A stretch of DNA of 34,855 nucleotides from a virus. The translations under genes and the position numbers were made by a program. The notes below the pieces were generated by a model. It saw only the letters and a program-made list of their open reading frames with translations, was not told the DNA's origin and ran no database searches. The stretch is from IMG/VR virus record IMGVR_UViG_3300011116_001087, positions 1 to 34,855 of that record; one strand, written 5' to 3'. Positions 16,809 through 23,836 of the stretch are shown one piece after another. Numbering within the stretch: the first letter of the stretch is position 1; each line of letters starts with the position of its first letter.

Positions 16809-17168
16809 ATGTACTTCCTCTCTACTATTGGTGATGTTCCATTAGCCTTGAAAGTCCTAGATAAATCACATCTTCGATCCAAGGGATTTATGGGATGGAA
16901 ACAAGCTCCTAATGATCATTATGGAATGTTATTTCATCACGACATAGAACATCCACAATCTTATTGGATGCATACCGTTCCTTTTGATCTTGATTGTCTT
17001 GGATTTGATAAGGACAACCGCCTTGTTGAGATCATGCCTTTATATGCCTTCTCCGAAGCCTCCAGAGGCTTTTCTGTGCCCGTGAAACATGTTGTTGAGG
17101 TAAGGGGTGGTTGGTGCAAACACCACGGCATAAAAGGCTTAGAAAGACTAATTATAAGGAAGCTATGA
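16809..17168 (+). CDS. DUF192-family protein
   Basis: A 119-residue protein matching DUF192: FMGWKQ...GMLFHHD, SYWMHTVPFDLDCLGFDKDNRLVEI and VKHVVEVRGGWCKHHGI correspond to the family's GLM / MLF / FWM-T-LD / Iv / VLE-G-G pattern. The biochemical role of DUF192 is unsettled; phage copies are common. It ends with ATGA overlapping the next start, so the two are co-translated. Confidence 0.85.
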   Translation: MYFLSTIGDVPLALKVLDKSHLRSKGFMGWKQAPNDHYGMLFHHDIEHPQSYWMHTVPFDLDCLGFDKDNRLVEIMPLYAFSEASRGFSVPVKHVVEVRGGWCKHHGIKGLERLIIRKL

Positions 17169-17935
17169 AACTATACCCAATCATATTCACAAACGAAGTT
17201 GCAAGGTCTGTAGCAGGGTCGCTTGAAAAAAATATAGCGGCAAAACTGATATACGACGATCTAGTTGTATTGTTTTCAACAAAAAGAATGGATAAAATTC
17301 TTTCGAACGCTTCAAAATCATCTTTGTATAAGTATAATTTTGAAGCATGGCGGCAACAGGTGATAAAAAGCTTATCAGACTCTGCGATTGTAGCAACTGT
17401 TTCTTTTGATAAAATATCTTCAAACTTATATACTGTTTCAACTTCTGCTGGCGTTTCTGGTTTTGGTCCTTTGGCCTACCAACTAGTAATGCAAAAAATA
17501 AAACCAACAAATGATTGGTTGAAAAGCGATGTTTCTGTTTCAACAACAGCTCATAATGTTTGGAACAAGATGTACCAACTCGCAGATTTATACGAGCGTA
17601 AATGGCTTGGTGATTTCAATCCTATATATATAAAAAATGCTTTGCGTACCCATGCTATAAGGGGCTACGATCCTTCTGTGCATGGAAAAACCGAAGCTGA
17701 AGTTGCTGCTTTTATAAATAAAAATTCACCAAATCCACAAGATGAAGATGTGTTTAAAAACTATGGCAACTTGTACGCATATCGTCTTAAGAATGATATC
17801 CCAGAGTACAAGACACTTTACGATAAAGGTGAAATATTTTTTGGTGGTTTAGACAGATATGATATATCTGAATCCGATATTAAACATATCTTTGAAAGAT
17901 CCACAACTAGTTTTTTTTCTCGTCGTTATAAATAG
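17165..17935 (+). CDS. MKLY-leader protein with GNAT-like core, copy 1
   Basis: A 256-residue protein. Start 17165 is chosen because AAGGAAG precedes it, it overlaps the DUF192 stop as ATGA, and MKLYPIIFTNE matches the paralogues. Around residue 98, GFGPLAYQLVMQKI, followed by a serine-valine stretch and HNVWNKMYQLADLYERKWLG (~130-150), aligns with the next gene (GWGPLLYQAAMKRI, KVWNKCYELKNLYNRKYIG). The G-x-GP-L-x-Y motif recalls the acetyl-CoA site of GNAT folds, but this is tentative. The C-terminus ends FFSRRYK. This may be a virion-packaged enzyme, by inference from the leader. Confidence 0.75.
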   Translation: MKLYPIIFTNEVARSVAGSLEKNIAAKLIYDDLVVLFSTKRMDKILSNASKSSLYKYNFEAWRQQVIKSLSDSAIVATVSFDKISSNLYTVSTSAGVSGFGPLAYQLVMQKIKPTNDWLKSDVSVSTTAHNVWNKMYQLADLYERKWLGDFNPIYIKNALRTHAIRGYDPSVHGKTEAEVAAFINKNSPNPQDEDVFKNYGNLYAYRLKNDIPEYKTLYDKGEIFFGGLDRYDISESDIKHIFERSTTSFFSRRYK

Positions 17936-17944
17936 GAGCAATCA

Positions 17945-18607
17945 ATGAAATTGTTTCCCCTGTTGTTTATAAATGAAGCTCAAGTGTTTGCAAGTCAAGC
18001 TTATCAGCAAGGCTATGCTTTGGTTGAAACAAACTTTGAATCGAAAATCACTTTGGTTTTTATAAACAAGAATCAAATGAAAGATGCATCTGGAAATTTG
18101 AAGCAAAGCGGTGACGGTATCGTTCAAGGTTATATATCGTTCATACCACCAGAAGAAGGTGACATCGCAGAAGTTCGTTCTTCAAGTGCTATAGAGGGTT
18201 GGGGTCCATTGCTTTATCAAGCTGCAATGAAAAGAATCGCACCAAACTGGTTGGCTAGTGATACCAACTTATCTATCGATGCAAATAAAGTGTGGAACAA
18301 ATGTTATGAGCTTAAAAACTTATATAATCGCAAATATATTGGCAATCTAAGCAGTGATAGATACGAATGTTGTGTTAGTGTTTTTAGTTCCATCCCAAGT
18401 GATGAAGATATGGAAACAGAGCAAGATTTTCTTAGATTCTTACAATCCCAGAACGTTTCACCAGAGAACACTGGTTGTTTCTGGGCTTATAAAAAGAAAA
18501 CGCATGAACCAGAAATTGACGTTTTATTTAGGGAAGGAAACATCCTACTTAAAACAGTAGGAAACGAACAAATTTTCGAATGGATTAACTCCTCAAATTT
18601 ACCATGA
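17945..18607 (+). CDS. MKLY-leader protein with GNAT-like core, copy 2
   Basis: A 220-residue paralogue of the preceding gene. MKLFPLLFINEAQVF is the leader. The shared core lies at ~84-125 (GWGPLLYQAAM, then KVWNKCYELKNLYNRKYIG), and the C-termini share a tyrosine-rich CFWAYKKK/NLYAYRLK stretch and a LFREGNILL/LYDKGEIFF match. TAGGAG lies ahead of the ATG, nine bases after the previous stop. The duplication is clear and diverged. The function is unknown; a GNAT-like fold is a suggestion only. Confidence 0.75.
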   Translation: MKLFPLLFINEAQVFASQAYQQGYALVETNFESKITLVFINKNQMKDASGNLKQSGDGIVQGYISFIPPEEGDIAEVRSSSAIEGWGPLLYQAAMKRIAPNWLASDTNLSIDANKVWNKCYELKNLYNRKYIGNLSSDRYECCVSVFSSIPSDEDMETEQDFLRFLQSQNVSPENTGCFWAYKKKTHEPEIDVLFREGNILLKTVGNEQIFEWINSSNLP

Positions 18608-18617
18608 AAAATAAATC

Positions 18618-18761
18618 ATGAAACTCTATCAGTTATTGTTTGAAGCTGCAAAATCTCCAGAAGACGCTATTGAATCCGATTTTAACATATCTTTGACAAA
18701 TCCACAAGTAGTTTTTTCTCTCGTCGTAACAAATAGGATCAATCAAGTTAAGCTGCTCTGA
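18618..18761 (+). pseudogene. Collapsed third copy of the MKLY-leader family
   Basis: A 47-codon frame. The start MKLYQLLFEAAKSPEDA is a full family leader. From about 18673 the DNA matches the last ~25 codons of the gene at 17165 plus its downstream spacer (17868-17947 against 18673-18750, including CCACAA.TAGTTTTTT and AAATAGGA.CAATCAA). A one-base loss puts it in another frame. It is therefore an N-terminus fused to a C-terminal end by internal deletion, with the following start codon also lost (CAATCAATG became CAATCAAGT). It could still encode a 47-residue peptide. Confidence 0.75.
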
Positions 18762-18770
18762 ATAATCTAA

Positions 18771-19148
18771 TCATTCAATATCTTTATCAATTTCTGGGGA
18801 AGCTGATTTAACTGGCTGTTCTGGACTATCTACATCTGGTTGATCTGCCCAGAGTCTTGCCATCCCACGATCTGTGGCTGCTTCGAACTCAAAAAGATTT
18901 TCCTGCATCTCTTTTAGAGCTAGGGCATCTGGGTTGTGAACTTTTGGAGAAGATGTTTTTACTTTCTTTCCAGCACGCTTTCTCCAGAAACCTTTTTCAA
19001 GCTTTGAACTAGATCCAATACCGGGAGCTCCAAGAGGTGCTGTATATCCAACAATTCCACCACCTCCAATAGCATTCTGTTCTTCTAGTTCTTCAAAAGC
19101 TGCTTCAGAAGTTTCTTCATTGAGATAATAAGACAAATTTGTTTTCAT
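18771..19148 (-). CDS. Hypothetical protein with Gly-rich motif, 125 aa
   Basis: Starts MKTNLSYYLNEETSE after AAGGTGAA. Residues ~25-45 hold QNAIGGGGIVGYTAPLGAPG, a glycine-rich motif that looks conserved in style. A basic patch (WRKRAGKKVK) and an acidic tail follow. It is divergent from the gene at 19193, with a T4-like late box between them, and ends beyond the collapsed copy at 18618. No family was recognised; a small virion or assembly protein is possible. Confidence 0.65.
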   Translation of the reverse strand: MKTNLSYYLNEETSEAAFEELEEQNAIGGGGIVGYTAPLGAPGIGSSSKLEKGFWRKRAGKKVKTSSPKVHNPDALALKEMQENLFEFEAATDRGMARLWADQPDVDSPEQPVKSASPEIDKDIE

Positions 19149-19159
19149 TTCACCTTACT

Positions 19160-19167
19160 TATAAATA
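19160..19167 (+). promoter_or_regulatory. T4-type late promoter box TATAAATA
   Basis: An exact TATAAATA octamer, the -10 element of T4 late promoters, sits 25 bases ahead of ATG 19193 in the correct orientation, which would leave a leader of about 20 bases. No -35 element is needed in that system. No phage late sigma gene is seen in this window, so the assignment rests on the exact match and position. Confidence 0.45.
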
Positions 19168-19192
19168 TTTAGGTTGAGAGGTTATAAGCACA

Positions 19193-20602
19193 ATGAAGTT
19201 ATACCATTTTTTATTTGAACAAGCTGCGACAGGAAATCCATACATTGGTGGATTTGAGATTAAAACAGCCGAAGAGTTTGCAAGAGAAGAATCATCACCA
19301 GATGAATTTACATCTACCAAAGCAGCACAATCATTAGCAGAAAAATACTCAGTTGGAAACTTGGTTGATTTTCTTTTTGAAGTATCAAAAGTAAACGTTC
19401 GCAAAGCCGTAGCTCCCCTTCCCGGTAGCCCAGACATGAAAGGTAGAAGAATCCCAACAGGTGATTTGAAAACCTTTATTGGCAACGTTGCAAAAGGAGA
19501 AACAACAGAGTTAGAAGATAAAACAACTCCTGCAATGCATTCAATCACAGCACAAAACTTGCTTATTCCTGTAACAACACTTGCAAGAAAGAAAGCAGAA
19601 CGTGATCAGGTTTTCAAAAAAGGAATCGAAGAAAAAGGTCTTAAAGTAGCCTCAGAAGAAGCTGTAAACAACCTAATCAAAAAGCTTACAGATTATAGCG
19701 ACCTAGAAATTCTTTCACAAAACGGTAAAATGAAAAAGAGTGGTTCTGAAGTTGGTATGTACTACAATTTCTCCCTACCAGCTCTTAGAGGTCTTGTTTA
19801 TGATGAGAAAGCATCAACCCCAGAAGAACCAGTCTTTTTGGAAGTAACAACATGCCCCGGCGCAGGTAAATGCATGTTGGGTTGCTTTGCCCGTGGTGGA
19901 AGCTTCGTTCAATACAACGCAGTTTCAGAAAGACAAACAAAAATTCTTAACTTCCTCTATAATCGCCCAATGGAACTCAAGCAAAAACTAATTGATGACA
20001 TTGGAATGTTGACAAACAAAAACAAAAAGAAAGGCATCAAGACTTCAATACGTTGGCATGACTCTGGAGATTTTATGTCCGAAGGTGTTACCAATCTTTA
20101 TTATGATGTAATGCGTCATTTTGAAAGTGAACCAATGGTTGACTTCTATGCTTATACCAAGAGCATTGAAATGATGAAAGCTCATGAAGAACAAGGTAAA
20201 GTCCCAAGCAACTTTACCCACAACTACTCATATGGTGCAACAGGTAAAGGCGAAAAAGCAATCGATCCAACCAAGGACAAGTTTTCTGAAATCGTACCAG
20301 AAAACGTTGTGCTTAGGTTTCTTGAACGTGTACCAGTAATTGATGAAAAAACTGGAGTAGCTAAAGTAGCTAAAGGTAAACCAGTTACCAAGTTTGCCAT
20401 AAAAGACGGCAAAGACGATGAAGTTAAAAATGCAGTCAAAGGATCAGACGTTTATAAAGAAAACGGACTACCACTTATTACAATACCAGAATACTTAGAA
20501 GGTGATTTTTCTAAACCAGCTAACGTTATTATTCTCCCCGGTGAACCAGATACCCCTGCAAACGACAAAAACATCATCGGCATTTATCTTATCGAACACT
20601 GA
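19193..20602 (+). CDS. GP88-like protein with MKLY leader
   Basis: A 469-residue protein. It begins MKLYHFLFEQAATG, the shared leader. The central region (~215-325) has TTCPGAGKCMLGCFARGG, SIRWHDSGDFMSE and VDFYAYTKS, which match the phage gene-product-88 family (Cys-rich start, RxHDSGDF, FYAYTK). The function of that family is unknown. The conserved cysteines could bind a metal or cluster. The N-terminal ~200 residues are charged and probably helical; the C-terminal part ends IIGIYLIEH. A late-type promoter lies upstream and a strong terminator downstream, so it can be a single-gene transcript. Confidence 0.8.
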   Translation: MKLYHFLFEQAATGNPYIGGFEIKTAEEFAREESSPDEFTSTKAAQSLAEKYSVGNLVDFLFEVSKVNVRKAVAPLPGSPDMKGRRIPTGDLKTFIGNVAKGETTELEDKTTPAMHSITAQNLLIPVTTLARKKAERDQVFKKGIEEKGLKVASEEAVNNLIKKLTDYSDLEILSQNGKMKKSGSEVGMYYNFSLPALRGLVYDEKASTPEEPVFLEVTTCPGAGKCMLGCFARGGSFVQYNAVSERQTKILNFLYNRPMELKQKLIDDIGMLTNKNKKKGIKTSIRWHDSGDFMSEGVTNLYYDVMRHFESEPMVDFYAYTKSIEMMKAHEEQGKVPSNFTHNYSYGATGKGEKAIDPTKDKFSEIVPENVVLRFLERVPVIDEKTGVAKVAKGKPVTKFAIKDGKDDEVKNAVKGSDVYKENGLPLITIPEYLEGDFSKPANVIILPGEPDTPANDKNIIGIYLIEH

Positions 20603-20632
20603 TTTATCTTAACTTATCTTAAGTGCAAACAG

Positions 20633-20662
20633 AAAAGGCTCCGCAAGGAGCCTTTTCTTTTT
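20633..20662 (+). terminator. Rho-independent terminator
   Basis: The ten-base stem AAAAGGCTCC / GGAGCCTTTT (20633-20642 and 20647-20656) has loop GCAA and is followed by CTTTTT. It ends the GP88-like transcript 30 bases after the stop. A tandem TTATCTTAA repeat lies just before it. Confidence 0.92.
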
Positions 20663-20697
20663 GATGAATTAACAGTAGTTATAGCACAGGTATAAAC

Positions 20698-21135
20698 ATG
20701 AAACAACAACTGAAGCTTATCATTAAACAAGTTATTGCAGAAGAACTTCAACAAGAAGGAAAAGGTTATTTAAGAGGCGCTGCTCTCGCAGGTCTTATGG
20801 CTCTTGGAGGAAGCAAACTTATGAGTAGTGCTTCTTCTGATAAAGGCGAAGTAACACAACAAAAAGCAGATTCCGTTCGTGATCTTGCAGACTTTGTTGA
20901 CAACACTCTTGGCCCTTCTCTTGATAGAGACTTTGCCGAAGAGTTTGAAAGACCTCAAAGACTTGTTACGCAAAAAGTTGCAGACATTAAAAATTTTAGT
21001 GGAGATGAAGAAGGTTTGTTTGAAGAGTTGAGACTCTTAGCTGTTAGACTCCGCAATGCTGGAGTTAGATCAAGCGATGTAGACGAATATATGTCAAGAT
21101 ATTTTCAACTAAAAGCATCAAGAACAAGACAATAA
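20698..21135 (+). CDS. Hypothetical protein with LK.IIK leader, 145 aa
   Basis: The N-terminus MKQQLKLIIKQVIAEELQQ is an amphipathic helix of the LK.II.E type also found at 31929 and 32327. A short hydrophobic Ala/Leu/Gly segment follows (~24-40, GYLRGAALAGLMALGG), then a charged helical body (DLADFVDNTLGPSL, EGLFEELRLLAVRLRNAG). It ends one base before the convergent nrdA stop. No family was recognised; a packaged or core protein is possible. Confidence 0.7.
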   Translation: MKQQLKLIIKQVIAEELQQEGKGYLRGAALAGLMALGGSKLMSSASSDKGEVTQQKADSVRDLADFVDNTLGPSLDRDFAEEFERPQRLVTQKVADIKNFSGDEEGLFEELRLLAVRLRNAGVRSSDVDEYMSRYFQLKASRTRQ

Positions 21136-21136
21136 A

Positions 21137-22858
21137 TCAACCTTCGCAAGCTTTGCATTCTGTAGATTCACGCTTGTACTCTCTGCTTCCACTATCCCCT
21201 CTAATAACAGAGCTTGTTCTGAGATAATACAAACTATTCAAACCTTCCTCATATGCCATCATATGAACTTGATGAATATACTTTGGATCTGCATTTTCTG
21301 GAAAAAACAAGTTCAATGATTGACCTTGATCAATCCAGCGTTGACGTTGACCAGCAAGCTTAACTAAGCTAAACTGATTCAACTCTCTCGCAGTCAAGAA
21401 TACTTCCTTCTCTTCTGCTGATAGGAAGTCTAGGTGTTGAACTGAACCATTCTCACGTTCAATGCTCTTCCAAACTTCATCTGTGTTCTTATCCATCTTC
21501 TCAAGAAGAGCAACAAGAGTTCTGTTCTTTTGAATAATGGTTCCCTTAGCACTTTTTTGAACGAACACGTTAGCTGCCCAAGGTTCAATGCTGGGAGAAA
21601 CATTGCCTGAAATAAGTGAGTTAGAAACGGTTGGTGCAAGCGCAATAAGGTGGGTATTACGTCTTCCAGAACCTTGACACCACTCTGGTTCACCATATTC
21701 TTTTGCAAGCTCTGTAGAGGCTTTTAGAGCGTTGCGTTGAAGGCCAGAAAACATCTGAGCATTAATTTGGAACGCTTCAAAAGAATCTACTGGAATCCTG
21801 TGTTCTTGAAGATATGTGTGGAAACCCATGGCCCCAAGTCCAATAGCTCTGCCCTTCTCTGCTGAACGAACAGCACGTTCAAACCCTGCAATCTTAGAAG
21901 CCTTGATAATAAACTCTGTAAGAATACCGTCAAGGAACCATGTAGCAAGATTTACTGCGTCTGTATCCTTCCATTCATCCCAACGAGCAAGGTTCATGGA
22001 TGAAAGACAACATACGAATGAATGGTCATCGTCTGTATGAAGGAAGATCTCAGTGCAGATATTAGAACCCTTTACATCAAGGTTTCTTTCTTTGTAGCAG
22101 CCTGGACGATTGCGTGCAACGTTATCTGTGAAGAAAAGATAAGGTTCGCCTGTTTCCATACGAGCCTTTAGAATCTCGCTCCACTTTTCTCTTGCTTCTT
22201 TATCTCCAGCTTTTGCCCGTGCAATGAAATCATCAGTAATGCAAATACCATGGTGAGTATTCAAGCATTGACGGTTTTGATCACCTTCTGGGCGACGCAT
22301 ACGAATAAATTGCCAGAAGTCTCCATGGTCTACAGGAAGATAAGCAGCAGAAGCCCCACGGCGTACACCACCTTGAGAAACCCCGATAGTGGTAGAGTCT
22401 TGAATCTTGATAAATGGAACAACGCCTTCTGATTTACCATTGCCACGAATGGTTGCTCCTTGTGGACGCACACCGTTCCAGTGAACGCCAACCCCACCAC
22501 CATTCTTAGTCATAGCTGCAAGCTCATGCATAGAGCTCATAATACCGTCAATAGAGTCTGGAACAGCAAGAGAGAAGCATGAGATAGGAAGACCTCTTGT
22601 TGTGCCTGTATTAGCTGCAACTGGAGAAGCAAGACCTAACCAATTGTTCCACATAAGATCAAAAAACTTTGGAGCAAGTTCCATCTTACCGAGGTGTCTA
22701 GCAGAAGAGTTAGAAACACGCTGCCACATTTGGCGAGGTGTTTCTCCTTGAAGGAGATATGTTCCACGAAGCATTCGATAGCTTTCTTCTGTAAGCCATT
22801 CTGGTGCATCGTTTTCTGTTTTTAGTTTTTCTAGTTCTTCTGCTGTAGACATACTCAT
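21137..22858 (-). CDS. nrdA: Ribonucleotide reductase class Ia large subunit
   Basis: A 573-residue enzyme reducing NDPs to dNDPs with NrdB. Active-site residues can be placed: C94 (PISCFSL), N266/C268/E270 (SNICTE) and C283 (VCCLSSMNL), with the tandem Tyr pair in SLYYLRT for radical transfer and a C-terminal redox pair C568/C571 (ECKACEG). It is much shorter than the ~760-residue E. coli protein. The start (TAEELEKLKTEN, then the substrate domain) shows no ATP-cone, so allosteric activity control is probably missing. The ATG overlaps the nrdB stop (ATGA), giving coupled translation. Confidence 0.96.
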   Translation of the reverse strand: MSMSTAEELEKLKTENDAPEWLTEESYRMLRGTYLLQGETPRQMWQRVSNSSARHLGKMELAPKFFDLMWNNWLGLASPVAANTGTTRGLPISCFSLAVPDSIDGIMSSMHELAAMTKNGGGVGVHWNGVRPQGATIRGNGKSEGVVPFIKIQDSTTIGVSQGGVRRGASAAYLPVDHGDFWQFIRMRRPEGDQNRQCLNTHHGICITDDFIARAKAGDKEAREKWSEILKARMETGEPYLFFTDNVARNRPGCYKERNLDVKGSNICTEIFLHTDDDHSFVCCLSSMNLARWDEWKDTDAVNLATWFLDGILTEFIIKASKIAGFERAVRSAEKGRAIGLGAMGFHTYLQEHRIPVDSFEAFQINAQMFSGLQRNALKASTELAKEYGEPEWCQGSGRRNTHLIALAPTVSNSLISGNVSPSIEPWAANVFVQKSAKGTIIQKNRTLVALLEKMDKNTDEVWKSIERENGSVQHLDFLSAEEKEVFLTARELNQFSLVKLAGQRQRWIDQGQSLNLFFPENADPKYIHQVHMMAYEEGLNSLYYLRTSSVIRGDSGSREYKRESTECKACEG

Positions 22859-23820
22859 TTACCTTCTTCCCAAATATTAGAGAAATCAACGTGACCCTTG
22901 GAGTAGCTTGTAACCTTTTGTGCGAAGAAGTCTGTGTGTTCAACCCCAGCAGTCATTAGGTCAAACCAAGCCATACGCTTGATAGCTTCTTGGTCAATAT
23001 TCTTCCAGTTTCTTTTTAGTCCAAGTTCACCAAGCTTAGTGTTTGCACGATAACGAATAAACTGCTTGATATCCTTGGCATCAATACCTTCTATCTTACA
23101 CCCTTGAAAAACTTTGTCAATGAAATCATCTTCAAGTTCAATAGTAACTCTTGCTGCTTCATAAATGCTTTTCTTTACTTCGTCTGTCCAAACTTCTGGA
23201 TATTCCTTGATAAACTCACGGAACAACCAACATCCTGCTTCGCTATGCAAAGATTCATCTCTGACTGACCATGAGATGATTTGCCCCACTCCCTTAAGTT
23301 TATTCCATCTGGAGAAGTTGAACAATATAGCGAAAGACGAGAACAGAGAAACTCCTTCTGTAAATCCAGAAAAGATAGCAAGAGAGCGGGCGATATCATG
23401 TTTATCATCACCTTTCACATCAAGCAAACGATCAATCTTTGCTTTGGCTGTTGGTTCTTGAAGAAACGCATCATATTCTGTTAGGCCAAGTGAATCATTT
23501 AGGTATGCATAACCGATAGTGTGTACGGTTTCCATGTTACCGAAGGCTGTACCCATCATAACGATTTCTGGGTGAGGAAACCATTTAGCAATCTTGGTTG
23601 TCCAGTAATCGTTTACAACAAGTTCGGTTTGAATAAAGCCTTTGAGAACCCCGCCAACAACTTGTTTTTCTTCTGGTGTTAGATGTTCTGCCCAATCTTG
23701 AATATCGGAAGCCATTTGAACTTCTGATGGTAGCCAATGTGCTTGTTGTTGCTTGAGCCAAAAATCATGTGCTTTATCATATAGAAACGGTTTATAGGTT
23801 ATACGTCCATCTAACAACAT
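22855..23820 (-). CDS. nrdB: Ribonucleotide reductase small (radical) subunit
   Basis: A 321-residue ferritin-like R2 protein. METVHTIGY supplies metal ligands E97 and H100 and the expected radical tyrosine Y104. SWSVRDESLHSEAG carries the later Glu/His ligands. The first ligand position appears to be a glutamate (E66 in FIQTEL) rather than the Asp of E. coli, a variation known in R2 lineages. The C-terminus VDFSNIWEEGK would dock on NrdA. AAGGCA precedes the ATG. It lies 16 bases after the helicase gene. Confidence 0.96.
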   Translation of the reverse strand: MLLDGRITYKPFLYDKAHDFWLKQQQAHWLPSEVQMASDIQDWAEHLTPEEKQVVGGVLKGFIQTELVVNDYWTTKIAKWFPHPEIVMMGTAFGNMETVHTIGYAYLNDSLGLTEYDAFLQEPTAKAKIDRLLDVKGDDKHDIARSLAIFSGFTEGVSLFSSFAILFNFSRWNKLKGVGQIISWSVRDESLHSEAGCWLFREFIKEYPEVWTDEVKKSIYEAARVTIELEDDFIDKVFQGCKIEGIDAKDIKQFIRYRANTKLGELGLKRNWKNIDQEAIKRMAWFDLMTAGVEHTDFFAQKVTSYSKGHVDFSNIWEEGK

Positions 23821-23836
23821 ATTAATGCCTTATCTT

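Noticed and set aside
17927-17934. Second exact TATAAATA ahead of the gene at 17945
   Set aside because: It overlaps the end of the previous gene, and transcription would start after the ribosome site, leaving almost no leader. It is probably chance from the Tyr-Lys-stop codons.
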